Shown in pieces: positions 1 through 5,568 of a stretch of DNA of 5,689 nt. Every line of letters begins with the position of its first letter. Within the stretch, counting starts at the first letter, position 1. The DNA is from Fusobacteriaceae bacterium (GTDB taxonomy: Bacteria > Fusobacteriota > Fusobacteriia > Fusobacteriales > Fusobacteriaceae): assembly GCA_030625925.1 (NCBI GenBank), contig DAOUPY010000118.1, forward strand, positions 1-5,689. The letters are read 5' to 3'. The translations under genes were made by a program, and so were the position numbers. The notes beneath the pieces were generated by a model, which saw only the letters and a list, made by a program, of their open reading frames with translations, had not been told where the DNA came from and ran no database searches.

Positions 1-1
1 G

Positions 2-589
2 GCTAAAACTTGTGAAGCTCCTACTCAAATTGAAGAAGGAACTATCGTTGGTGGATTTGCTCATGAGCAGGTATTCGCATTAGCTGATAAAGTAGTAGAT
101 GCAGTTAAAACTGGAGCAATCAAGAAGTTCTTCGTAATGGCAGGTTGTGACGGAAGGATGAAATCAAGAGATTATTATACTGAATTTGCTGATAAATTAC
201 CGAGTGATACAGTAATCTTAACGGCAGGTTGTGCAAAATATAGATACAATAAATTAAATTTAGGAGATATCGGCGGGATTCCTAGAGTATTAGATGCAGG
301 ACAATGTAATGACTCTTATTCTTTAGCTTTAATAGCTCTTAAATTAAAAGAAGTATTTGAATTAGAGGATATAAATGAATTACCAATTGCATATAATATT
401 GCATGGTATGAGCAAAAAGCAGTAATCGTATTGTTGGCATTATTACACCTAGGAGTGAAAAACATCCACTTAGGGCCAACATTACCAGCATTCCTATCAC
501 CAGCAGTTGCAGATGTTTTGGTTGAAAACTTTGGAATAGCAGGAATTGGATCTGTAGAGGATGATATCAAATTATTTATGGGTGAATAG
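2..589 (+). CDS. hcp: Hybrid-cluster protein / hydroxylamine reductase, C-terminal part (5' end outside window)
   Basis: This is the last 195 residues of the hybrid-cluster protein, a cytoplasmic Fe-S-O enzyme that reduces hydroxylamine and nitric oxide and protects anaerobes from nitrosative stress. The family is about 550 residues long, so roughly 350 N-terminal residues lie to the left of the window. The open frame runs unbroken from base 2. The C-terminal ligands of the hybrid cluster are visible, numbered in this fragment: the persulfide-type Cys49 in AGCDGR, Cys77 in TAGCAKYR, Cys102 in DAGQCND and Glu137 in WYEQKA, followed by Lys139. The very conserved stretch [17 protein letters not shown] and the [12 protein letters not shown] segment settle the family. 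The ATG at 137 is an internal methionine in VMAGCDG, not a start. The TAG stop abuts a palindromic repeat, and a strong terminator follows. No odd residues are seen. Identification is firm; its promoter and any partner reductase gene (hcr) are not visible. Confidence 0.96.
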   Translation, partial: AKTCEAPTQIEEGTIVGGFAHEQVFALADKVVDAVKTGAIKKFFVMAGCDGRMKSRDYYTEFADKLPSDTVILTAGCAKYRYNKLNLGDIGGIPRVLDAGQCNDSYSLALIALKLKEVFELEDINELPIAYNIAWYEQKAVIVLLALLHLGVKNIHLGPTLPAFLSPAVADVLVENFGIAGIGSVEDDIKLFMGE

Positions 590-631
590 ACCTCACCTTA
601 GCCCTCTCCTAAATTAGGAGAGGGTATAAAA
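590..631. repeat. Palindromic interspersed repeat, copy 1 (partial)
   Basis: Directly after the hcp stop codon come ACCTCAC and then a perfect 11-bp inverted repeat, CCCTCTCCTAA at 602-612 and its complement at 614-624, followed by TATAAAA. The same order (ACCTCA arm, CTCCTAAATTAGGAG palindrome, then ATAAAA) recurs at 2204-2266, so this is a dispersed repeat and not just a terminator stem. Relative to that copy this one lacks the small TGTCC/GGACA hairpin and the right outer arm. It runs instead into the A-tract of the terminator at 631-662. The repeat itself is seen directly; its nature (REP/MITE-like element) is inferred. Confidence 0.75.
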
Positions 632-662
632 AAAGACCACTAGAATTTTCTAGTGGTCTTTT
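631..662. terminator. Bidirectional intrinsic terminator between hcp and the M32 peptidase gene
   Basis: A perfect inverted repeat has 15-base arms (631-645 and 648-662) around a TT centre. Its GC-bearing core is GACCACTAG/CTAGTGGTC, with an A-tract on the left and a T-tract on the right. Read rightwards it ends hcp, which stops at 589. Read leftwards the A-tract becomes a U-tract, and it ends the peptidase gene, whose stop is at 682. This is the expected arrangement for convergent genes. Confidence 0.9.
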
Positions 663-681
663 GATTGTAAAAGTTTTTACT

Positions 682-2184
682 TTATATTTCATACAACCTG
701 CTGTATTTTTCGATTAAATAATCTACATAATATTTTGAATTAGGAGTTTCTCCAGTGGCAATCTCCATAATTTCATTGGGGTCTTTTAATTTTCCGTATT
801 TATGGATATTTTCTCCCAGATATTCTTTTATTTTTTCTAATTTACCCTCTTTTAAGATGGTATCTACATCTAATTTATTTCTCATAGTATTCATTATCTG
901 AGAAGCATTGGCACTTCCTAGAGCGTAAGATGGGAAATATCCAAATAACCCGGCAGCCCAATGGACATCTTGCAGGACACCATCAGAATCGTTAGGAGGA
1001 GTCAGCCCTAGATATTTTTCCATTCGTTCATTCCAAATTGTTGGCAGATCACAAGCTCTGATTGTACCTTCAATCAGTTCCTTTTCGATCTCATATCTGA
1101 GAATAATATGCAATGAATAAGTGAGTTCATCAGCTTCGACTCGAATCAAATCGGATTGGCTCTTATTGATAGCTTTATAAAATTCATCCAGAGTAACATC
1201 TTTCAGATTATCAGGGAAAATCTCCTGTAATTTTGGATAGACAGGGATCCAGAATTCTAAACTTCTGGCAACTAAGTTTTCATATAATCTGGATTGAGAT
1301 TCATGGATTCCCATGGAATTTCCAGTACCTAATCTAGTCTCCCATATATCCTCCCCTATATTTTGTTCATAAAGAGAGTGACCTGATTCGTGGATGGTTC
1401 CAAAAAGAGATGGCTGCAGATCATTCAAGAAGTATCTGGTAGTCATTCTTACATCATATTTATTCAGTCCCATGGAAAATGGGTGTGCACTTTCTTTTAA
1501 CATGCCTCTTTGGAAATCAAACCCAAGATATTTTGCTATGAATATAGAAAAATCTTTTTGTTTTTCAACGGAATAGTCTAATTTTAAAAGGTCATTGGAT
1601 ATAAAATCTTTCTTTTTATTGATCTTTAAAATAAGCGGAACCAGTTTATTTTTTAAATCTTCAAAGAATACATCCAGCTGCTTAACAGTTATTCCAGGTT
1701 CGTAATCATCTAGAACTGCATCATAGGGGTGATCCTTATACCCTTTATAATTTACATATTTTTGTTTGTATTTGATTATTTTTTCTAAGTAGGGTAAGAA
1801 CAATGAAAAATCATTTTTTTCCCGGGCTTCTGCCCATATAGGCTGTGCCTTAGATAGAAGTTCACTATATTCTTTGTATTCATTTAAAGGTATTTTTTTG
1901 ATATTTTCGATTTCTTTTTTAGTTTCAATGACAATTTTTTTATGAATAGCATCTAAAAGATTTAAATTTTCAAGTAAAAGATCTAAGTTTTTATTGAATT
2001 CAAGGTCAGTTAAAACCTTATGTGATTCACCACTATAAAACCCCAAGACTTTAGAAGCTTTTCTAATACCTTCCTTAGGTGCTCCAGTTTCTAAATCCCA
2101 GTAAATAATTGATGATGCATAGTCATAGTTACTGAGTTCCTCTAACTTATTGATTACATGATCTAATTCTTTTTGAAATTTCAT
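682..2184 (-). CDS. M32-family metallocarboxypeptidase (carboxypeptidase Taq type)
   Basis: This 500-residue cytoplasmic zinc carboxypeptidase of family M32 trims single residues from peptide C-termini and so takes part in peptide turnover. The zinc site is HESGH at residues 265-269 (His265, His269, catalytic Glu266), with the third ligand expected at Glu295 in HESQSRLYEN, the M32 hallmark. Other family blocks are RVEADELTYSLHIILRYEIE (348-367), WNERMEKYLGL (384-394) and GVLQDVHWAAGLFGYFPSYALG (402-423). The length is normal for the family. I chose the ATG at 2184 (MKFQKEL) because AAGGGGGAG sits 5 bases upstream. An in-frame ATG at 2211 would add nine residues encoded by a repeat element and has no ribosome site of its own. 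There is no signal peptide. It is last in the leftward gene run, 80 bases after the exported-protein gene, and no separate promoter is evident, so it is probably co-transcribed. Identification is firm; natural substrates are unknown. Confidence 0.95.
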   Translation of the reverse strand: MKFQKELDHVINKLEELSNYDYASSIIYWDLETGAPKEGIRKASKVLGFYSGESHKVLTDLEFNKNLDLLLENLNLLDAIHKKIVIETKKEIENIKKIPLNEYKEYSELLSKAQPIWAEAREKNDFSLFLPYLEKIIKYKQKYVNYKGYKDHPYDAVLDDYEPGITVKQLDVFFEDLKNKLVPLILKINKKKDFISNDLLKLDYSVEKQKDFSIFIAKYLGFDFQRGMLKESAHPFSMGLNKYDVRMTTRYFLNDLQPSLFGTIHESGHSLYEQNIGEDIWETRLGTGNSMGIHESQSRLYENLVARSLEFWIPVYPKLQEIFPDNLKDVTLDEFYKAINKSQSDLIRVEADELTYSLHIILRYEIEKELIEGTIRACDLPTIWNERMEKYLGLTPPNDSDGVLQDVHWAAGLFGYFPSYALGSANASQIMNTMRNKLDVDTILKEGKLEKIKEYLGENIHKYGKLKDPNEIMEIATGETPNSKYYVDYLIEKYSRLYEI

Positions 2185-2189
2185 TTTTA

Positions 2190-2198
2190 CTCCCCCTT
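2190..2198 (-). promoter_or_regulatory. Ribosome binding site deciding the M32 peptidase start
   Basis: On the minus strand AAGGGGGAG lies 5 bases before the ATG at 2184. It falls inside the open frame of the longer alternative start at 2211, which argues that translation begins at 2184 and that the nine extra codons are not coding. Confidence 0.8.
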
Positions 2199-2203
2199 GT
2201 GTT

Positions 2204-2266
2204 GACCTCATCTGTCCTAGTGGACACCTTCTCCTAAATTAGGAGAAGGAATAAAAGGATGAGGTT
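2204..2266. repeat. Palindromic interspersed repeat, copy 2 (full, composite structure)
   Basis: This 63-base element has nested symmetry. Outer arms ACCTCATC (2205-2212) and GATGAGGT (2258-2265) are perfect complements. Inside the left arm is a short hairpin, TGTCC (2213-2217) with GGACA (2222-2226) around a TAGT loop. Next comes an 11-bp palindrome, CCTTCTCCTAA (2227-2237) with its complement at 2239-2249, then AATAAAAG. Folded, this gives a closing stem carrying two hairpins. The core matches copy 1 at 590-631 in the same orientation. The right arm overlaps the stop codon of the exported-protein gene (2265-2267). No T-tract follows on either strand, so it is not a standard terminator. REP/MITE-like origin is inferred. 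Confidence 0.8.
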
Positions 2267-2798
2267 AGTCATTTAATATTAAATTGTTTAGTGATGATTC
2301 TTTTTTTCTTTTAGCTGGGTCGATCAGGCCGTATTCAACCATTAACTTTGAATTGGTTAAGTTGTTGTCGGTATCAAAATAATCCTGTCCGATAAATGAG
2401 ACATAGGTAGTTCCAACGATCCATGTATGCTCATTTCCTCGGATAGAAAAATCATCGTAAGTTTCTTCAAAGGGGGTAGAATTTGGATCTCCCCATTTTT
2501 CTGAATAATCTCTGAATAATCCTTCTACATCAGCTGATCTAACCTTAGTTGGATCAAAGACTGTTACTATCTTATAGAGTTTGTTTTCAACTAGATAGAA
2601 GACTATCTTCCCTATTTTTGTGTCTTTAGGATAATAGTTATATTTTGTAACGTCACTGCTAGTTGTAAATTCATTTTCTACCTCAGGGTAAAAACCTTTG
2701 ATGGCATCTATAGTGAATCCCCATCCCAAACTTTCAAAATTTGGGATAGCAAAGGTTAAACAAGTGATAAAGAAAAATAGTGTTATAATTTTTTTCAT
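2265..2798 (-). CDS. Exported protein of unknown function (177 residues, signal peptide)
   Basis: I do not recognise a named family. The N-terminus is a clear Sec signal: MKK, then a hydrophobic stretch (residues 4-16), with likely type I cleavage after TFA (residue 17). Cys13 lies within the hydrophobic core without a lipobox, so it is probably not a lipoprotein. The mature part (about 160 residues) is acidic and aromatic. Its pattern is GWGFTIDAIKGFYPE (25-39), VFYLVENKLYKIVTVFD (66-82), LFRDYSEKWGDPNS (94-107) and WIVGTTYVSFIG (126-137). This resembles the small secreted alpha/beta modules in which a G-x-s-xx-V-k-xx-YPE segment is followed by two strands and a helix ending in kyGxP. That resemblance is by eye only. 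Its ATG overlaps the previous stop as TAATG, with GAGGAG upstream on the minus strand, so it is translationally coupled to the GNAT-like gene. The stop codon touches a repeat element. It probably acts in the periplasm or at the cell surface; function is unknown. Confidence 0.85.
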   Translation of the reverse strand: MKKIITLFFFITCLTFAIPNFESLGWGFTIDAIKGFYPEVENEFTTSSDVTKYNYYPKDTKIGKIVFYLVENKLYKIVTVFDPTKVRSADVEGLFRDYSEKWGDPNSTPFEETYDDFSIRGNEHTWIVGTTYVSFIGQDYFDTDNNLTNSKLMVEYGLIDPAKRKKESSLNNLILND

Positions 2799-3088
2799 TA
2801 ATTTTTCTCCTCAAGACCAATAGATTTTGCTTTTTTTAGGAGTTGTGTGGAGATATCTTCGATAAGCCCCTGAGTGCTGAATTCCTTAAAAATTTTTATA
2901 TTATCTATAATATAAAGGGTGTCTTCAACTTTCATCCTACCACAGCCAATGGGCATTCCAAAATCATATAAGATAGCATAATATGAATCTTTAACCTCTT
3001 CGATTTTAGTGTTTCCTGTAACCTCTTTAATTATTCTAGAGTAAGACATAAACATAAGTGGTCCCTTTCCAACTTCTACTTTAAACAT
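2798..3088 (-). CDS. Small GNAT-like protein (96 residues), probably a reduced acetyltransferase fold
   Basis: This short cytoplasmic protein resembles the central part of GCN5-related N-acetyltransferases. YYAILYDFGMPIGCGRM (36-52) matches the usual beta-turn-beta with a polar residue after a G-G pair. DTLYIIDNIKIFKEFSTQG (56-74) looks like the strand that precedes the acetyl-CoA loop, and LIEDISTQLLKKAKSIG (75-91) looks like the following helix. The usual Q/R-x-x-G-x-G/A pyrophosphate loop is degenerate here (STQGLIED). The C-terminal strands of a normal 140-170 residue GNAT are absent, so catalysis is doubtful. The start at 3088 is supported by AGGAGG at 3094-3099, six bases upstream. The stop overlaps the ATG of the exported-protein gene, so the short length looks genuine and not the result of a frameshift. 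It could instead be a non-catalytic binding protein. The GNAT assignment rests on sequence pattern only. Confidence 0.7.
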   Translation of the reverse strand: MFKVEVGKGPLMFMSYSRIIKEVTGNTKIEEVKDSYYAILYDFGMPIGCGRMKVEDTLYIIDNIKIFKEFSTQGLIEDISTQLLKKAKSIGLEEKN

Positions 3089-3152
3089 ATATTCCTCCTG
3101 ATTTTTAAATTTTATACTATAAATTATGACTTATTATATCATGAAATCTATA

Positions 3153-3860
3153 TCATCTTGTAAAAATCAAATTAAATTCATCGGACAGTTTATCATTTAA
3201 GGAATACCCATCCAAATTAAATCTTTTGACCTGATCTATAGAAGTAATTTTGTTTTTAACTATATAGTTTAGCATCAGGCCGCGACCTTTCTTAGAATAA
3301 GCACTTACTGATTTATAGAATTCTTCTTTTTTCTCTTTAAAATCCATAGTTATCATAGGTTTTTCTATGATCTTAGAAAATTCCTTGGAAGCTAAATTAA
3401 AGATAAGTTCATCATCTTTAAAGTAATCATTTATTTCTTTTTTCCAAAATTTATACAGCGTTTCATCTTTTAAGAGTTTCATATTCATATCCAGCCTGTA
3501 TTCTTTTATAAGGTTAGAAGGTTCTACTACCCCATAGAGAGCTGAAAGGATGGTAAGGTGGTTATTTAAAAAATTAAATTCCTCTTCCCTATAAGTTTCC
3601 AATTCAAGCTGTTTAAATGATACTCCGTTGTAAGCTGCTATGGCTTTTTTAGTATTGGAACTATCAAAGTTTTCATAGATATTCTTCACATGATTTAACG
3701 TGTTTCCCTTGATCTTCATTATTTTACTTATTTCATCTAGGGACAGAGTCTTTAAGTGTTTTAAAAGAAAAATCGTTTTATCTGTAAAATTTACTTTAAG
3801 TGGGTCTTTTGCAGAATCTGAAAAATCCATAGATTTGGTAGGTGAGAATATAATTTTCAT
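3153..3860 (-). CDS. yaaA: Peroxide stress protein YaaA (DUF328/UPF0246 family)
   Basis: This 235-residue protein is a YaaA homologue, slightly shorter than the 258-residue E. coli protein. In E. coli, YaaA is induced by OxyR and limits free intracellular iron during hydrogen peroxide stress, which reduces damage to DNA and proteins. Family blocks appear in order: the N-terminal SPTK (6-9), LSALYGVVEPSNLI (105-118), EYRLDM (120-125), NLASKEF (155-161), KKGRGLM (190-196) and FNLDGY (214-219). There is no signal peptide, so it is cytoplasmic. The ATG at 3860 is preceded by AGGGGG at 3867-3872, about six bases away, and gives the standard N-terminus. It lies 84 bases downstream of the mocR-type gene and 64 bases upstream of the GNAT-like gene, all on the same strand. 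No terminator is visible on either side, so read-through in both gaps is possible. A candidate -10 lies upstream. No OxyR or PerR site is recognised. Family identification is firm; its role here is by analogy. Confidence 0.95.
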   Translation of the reverse strand: MKIIFSPTKSMDFSDSAKDPLKVNFTDKTIFLLKHLKTLSLDEISKIMKIKGNTLNHVKNIYENFDSSNTKKAIAAYNGVSFKQLELETYREEEFNFLNNHLTILSALYGVVEPSNLIKEYRLDMNMKLLKDETLYKFWKKEINDYFKDDELIFNLASKEFSKIIEKPMITMDFKEKKEEFYKSVSAYSKKGRGLMLNYIVKNKITSIDQVKRFNLDGYSLNDKLSDEFNLIFTR

Positions 3861-3890
3861 GGTTAACCCCCTAATATTACAATTACTTTA

Positions 3891-3896
3891 ATTATA
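3891..3896 (-). promoter_or_regulatory. Candidate -10 box for yaaA
   Basis: The minus strand reads TATAAT here, a perfect -10, 30 bases before the yaaA ATG. The hexamer at the 17-base spacing (3914-3919, ATGAAT) matches the -35 consensus at only three of six positions. The promoter is plausible but weak, and yaaA may also be transcribed from the mocR side. Confidence 0.4.
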
Positions 3897-3944
3897 ATAC
3901 AAGGTATGAAAGAATTCATAATTTTTATTCAACTTAATATTATT

Positions 3945-5375
3945 TTAAATTAAAGGAGTGTAGATGTTTTCTCCGCCATGTATTATTTCGTGGATAGTTT
4001 CTTCTATAATTTTAAATCCTAATATTATTTCATCTTCACTTACAGCAGCAAAACTGATTCTGATTTTATTGGAGTTATTATTTTTATAAAAAAATACATT
4101 TCCGGGTAAGACATTGACACCTCGTTCTTTAAATTTCATATACAATAAATTACAATTTAAGTCATTTAGAATCGAAACCCAGAAATAAAAACCACCCTCA
4201 GGAAGATAATCTAATTTTAAAAATTTTGACTTAAAAATAAGGGATTTTACCAGTTCATATTTTTTTTTATAAAAACTTCTTATTTTTGTTAGGTGTTCCT
4301 CGTAATGATTTTCTAAAAATACATTTAATGATTTTTGAGATAAATTACAAGATGATATATCGGAGATAAATTTAGAATTAATAACGCTAGAAATAAATTT
4401 TTTAGGCGGAATTAAATATCCTAATCTCAGACCGGGCATAATAACTTTAGAGAAAGTATTTATATAAAAAACTTTATCGTTGAAATCCATAGATTTTATG
4501 GAAGAAGTAGAAATATTATGGTAATACAATTCGGATAAACAATCATCTTCAATAATATAAAAGCTATATTCTTCAGCTAAGTTTAATAATTTAATTTTTT
4601 TATCATTGGACCATTTATAGCCGGTGGGGCTCTGAAAATTAGTCATGACATATATATAATCTATTTTTGTTGATCTAAGGAGGTCTTTCAATGCCTCCAT
4701 ATCAAAACCGTCGGCTTGTACAGGGACGGTTTTAATTTTACAGAAATTGGAAAAAGTAGTAATTGCACTGGAATAAGTGGGACTTCCTAAAATAATGGTA
4801 GAGCTATTTTTTATTATTCCTTTTTTTAATAGATCCAATCCCTGTTGTGCCCCATTAGTAATTTGAATATCTTTATGAGATATGTCCTTTATCTCTTTTT
4901 TTAATAGATTAGCAATATTCTTTCTTAAATTTAAATTTCCTTGAGAATCTTCATAAATAAATAAATCAGAACCATCCTCTAAAAAAAGATCAGAAATAAT
5001 ATTTTGAAATATTTTAGTAGGAAATATTTCTTTATTGGGGGTGGCACTGGCAAAATTAATATTGGAATTTAGTTTAATCTGCCCGCTTTTAAAATTTTCT
5101 AAAATTGGTTTTTGCAGGGGATAGGTATCATTTAAATTTATATTTTTAACAAAGGATCCACTTCCTTTTATTTTATAGATATATCCGTCTGTTTCTAAGA
5201 GTGAATATGCCTTTAAGACAGTGATATTATTGATTTTAAGTTTATTTGCAATCTGTCGGATCGAGGGTAATTTTTCATTTACTTTAAGTTTTTCAATGAG
5301 TATTTCTTTTTTAAAATATGAATAAATTTGTTTGTAGATGTCTGTGTCTTTATTTAGAATTATTTTTATATTCAT
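3945..5375 (-). CDS. MocR-type transcription regulator (GntR winged helix fused to PLP aminotransferase-like domain)
   Basis: This 476-residue protein has two domains. Residues 1-77 form a GntR winged helix (LPSIRQIANKLKINNITVLKAYSLLETDGYIYKIKGSGSFV at 36-76). Residues 106-465 or so form a fold-type-I aminotransferase domain that binds PLP and serves as effector sensor. Visible PLP elements are YEDSQGNLNLRKNIA (141-155), TNGAQQG (173-179), NFQSPTGY (246-253), IIEDDCLSELYY (274-285), the Schiff-base lysine Lys310 in NTFSK, Arg317 in PGLRLGY and the carboxylate-binding Arg438 in KIRISFA. So PLP binding is likely retained. Where GabR has a Tyr after the two aspartates, this protein has Cys279. 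MocR proteins usually bind repeats near their own start and control a divergent gene. Here that neighbour is a PatB/MalY-type C-S lyase, and repeats lie between them. The start at 5375 has AAAGGAGA at 5380-5387. The gene looks more AT-rich than the peptidase gene. Family is firm; effector and target are inferred. Confidence 0.94.
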   Translation of the reverse strand: MNIKIILNKDTDIYKQIYSYFKKEILIEKLKVNEKLPSIRQIANKLKINNITVLKAYSLLETDGYIYKIKGSGSFVKNINLNDTYPLQKPILENFKSGQIKLNSNINFASATPNKEIFPTKIFQNIISDLFLEDGSDLFIYEDSQGNLNLRKNIANLLKKEIKDISHKDIQITNGAQQGLDLLKKGIIKNSSTIILGSPTYSSAITTFSNFCKIKTVPVQADGFDMEALKDLLRSTKIDYIYVMTNFQSPTGYKWSNDKKIKLLNLAEEYSFYIIEDDCLSELYYHNISTSSIKSMDFNDKVFYINTFSKVIMPGLRLGYLIPPKKFISSVINSKFISDISSCNLSQKSLNVFLENHYEEHLTKIRSFYKKKYELVKSLIFKSKFLKLDYLPEGGFYFWVSILNDLNCNLLYMKFKERGVNVLPGNVFFYKNNNSNKIRISFAAVSEDEIILGFKIIEETIHEIIHGGENIYTPLI

Positions 5376-5392
5376 CAGCTCTCCTTTGTGTT

Positions 5393-5438
5393 AAAAGTGT
5401 TATACACCACTTTTGTATGGATCTTATTGACAAAGTGT
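5393..5438. promoter_or_regulatory. Candidate MocR operator: AAAGTG inverted and direct repeats
   Basis: AAAAGTG (5393-5399) and CACTTTT (5408-5414) form a perfect 7-bp inverted repeat with an 8-base spacer. A further direct copy, AAAGTGT, lies at 5432-5438, 38 bases from the first. The inverted pair lies just upstream of the mocR ribosome site. The third copy overlaps the end of the -35 box and the start of the spacer of the rightward promoter. Two direct plus one inverted half-site is the arrangement known for MocR regulators, and AAAGTGG resembles the core I recall for PdxR sites. The repeats are seen directly; binding is inferred. Confidence 0.5.
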
Positions 5439-5455
5439 ATTTTGGGTAATATACT
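5427..5455 (+). promoter_or_regulatory. Sigma-70 promoter for the C-S lyase gene
   Basis: TTGACA (5427-5432) is a perfect -35 box. A spacer of exactly 17 bases leads to TATACT (5450-5455), five of six matches to the -10 consensus. Transcription would start near 5462 and give a leader of about 105 bases before the ATG at 5569. An AAAGTGT repeat overlaps the end of the -35 and the start of the spacer, so a bound regulator would be placed to act directly on polymerase. Confidence 0.75.
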
Positions 5456-5508
5456 TACTATAAATATACGATAATAATACAGAAAAAACAATAACAGAAA
5501 TTTTGGTC

Positions 5509-5548
5509 GGTATAACAGCAGTAAACACTTGTTGGAATTGGTATAACA
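5509..5548 (+). repeat. GGTATAACA direct repeat in the C-S lyase leader
   Basis: The 9-mer GGTATAACA occurs at 5509-5517 and 5540-5548, 31 bases apart or about three helical turns. Each is preceded by TTGG, two or four bases further upstream. A near copy, GGTGTATAACA, is present on the minus strand at 5398-5408, inside the AAAGTG inverted repeat. The spacing on one helix face suggests protein binding sites, but the pair lies downstream of the predicted transcription start. The repeat is certain; a regulatory role is inferred. Confidence 0.45.
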
Positions 5549-5568
5549 ATTATTTCGATAGAGGAAAG

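Noticed and set aside
316..570. Antisense open frames inside hcp (316-570 minus), the peptidase gene (1394-1576 plus) and yaaA (3700-3891 plus).
   Set aside because: They lie opposite well-identified genes, lack convincing ribosome sites and have no recognisable protein features.
2182..2211. ATG at 2211 as the start of the M32 peptidase, adding nine residues (MRSTQGGVK).
   Set aside because: The extra codons come from the repeat arm and the ribosome site itself. The AAGGGGGAG at 2190-2198 directs translation to the ATG at 2184, which gives the family's usual N-terminus and length.
2227..2249. The 11-bp palindrome as an intrinsic terminator after the exported-protein gene.
   Set aside because: No run of T follows it on the minus strand. 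It belongs to a larger repeat structure that also occurs elsewhere in the window.
3133..3138. TATAAT on the minus strand upstream of the GNAT-like gene as a promoter.
   Set aside because: No -35-like hexamer lies at 16-18 bases (ACAAGA at 17). In a region this AT-rich a lone -10 is expected by chance, so I did not list it.
3905..3920. Hairpin TATGAA-AGAA-TTCATA followed by TTTTT on the plus strand, as a terminator between the mocR-type gene and yaaA.
   Set aside because: The stem is six AT-rich pairs and too weak. The T-tract is on the plus strand, where no gene needs ending.
5463..5568. An open frame in phase with the C-S lyase ATG across most of the leader, reading ITAVNTCWNWYNNYFDRGKM near its end, possibly a leader peptide or N-terminal extension.
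   Set aside because: It has no ATG or GTG with a ribosome site (only a TTG at 5503 with no Shine-Dalgarno). The family N-terminus begins at the ATG at 5569. An open stretch of about 35 codons can occur by chance.
5463..5568. A riboswitch or T-box in the 105-base leader of the C-S lyase gene.
   Set aside because: No T-box sequence, SAM-box pattern or terminator/antiterminator pair was found by eye. Only short, weak stems such as AATTG/CAATT (5536-5551) are present.
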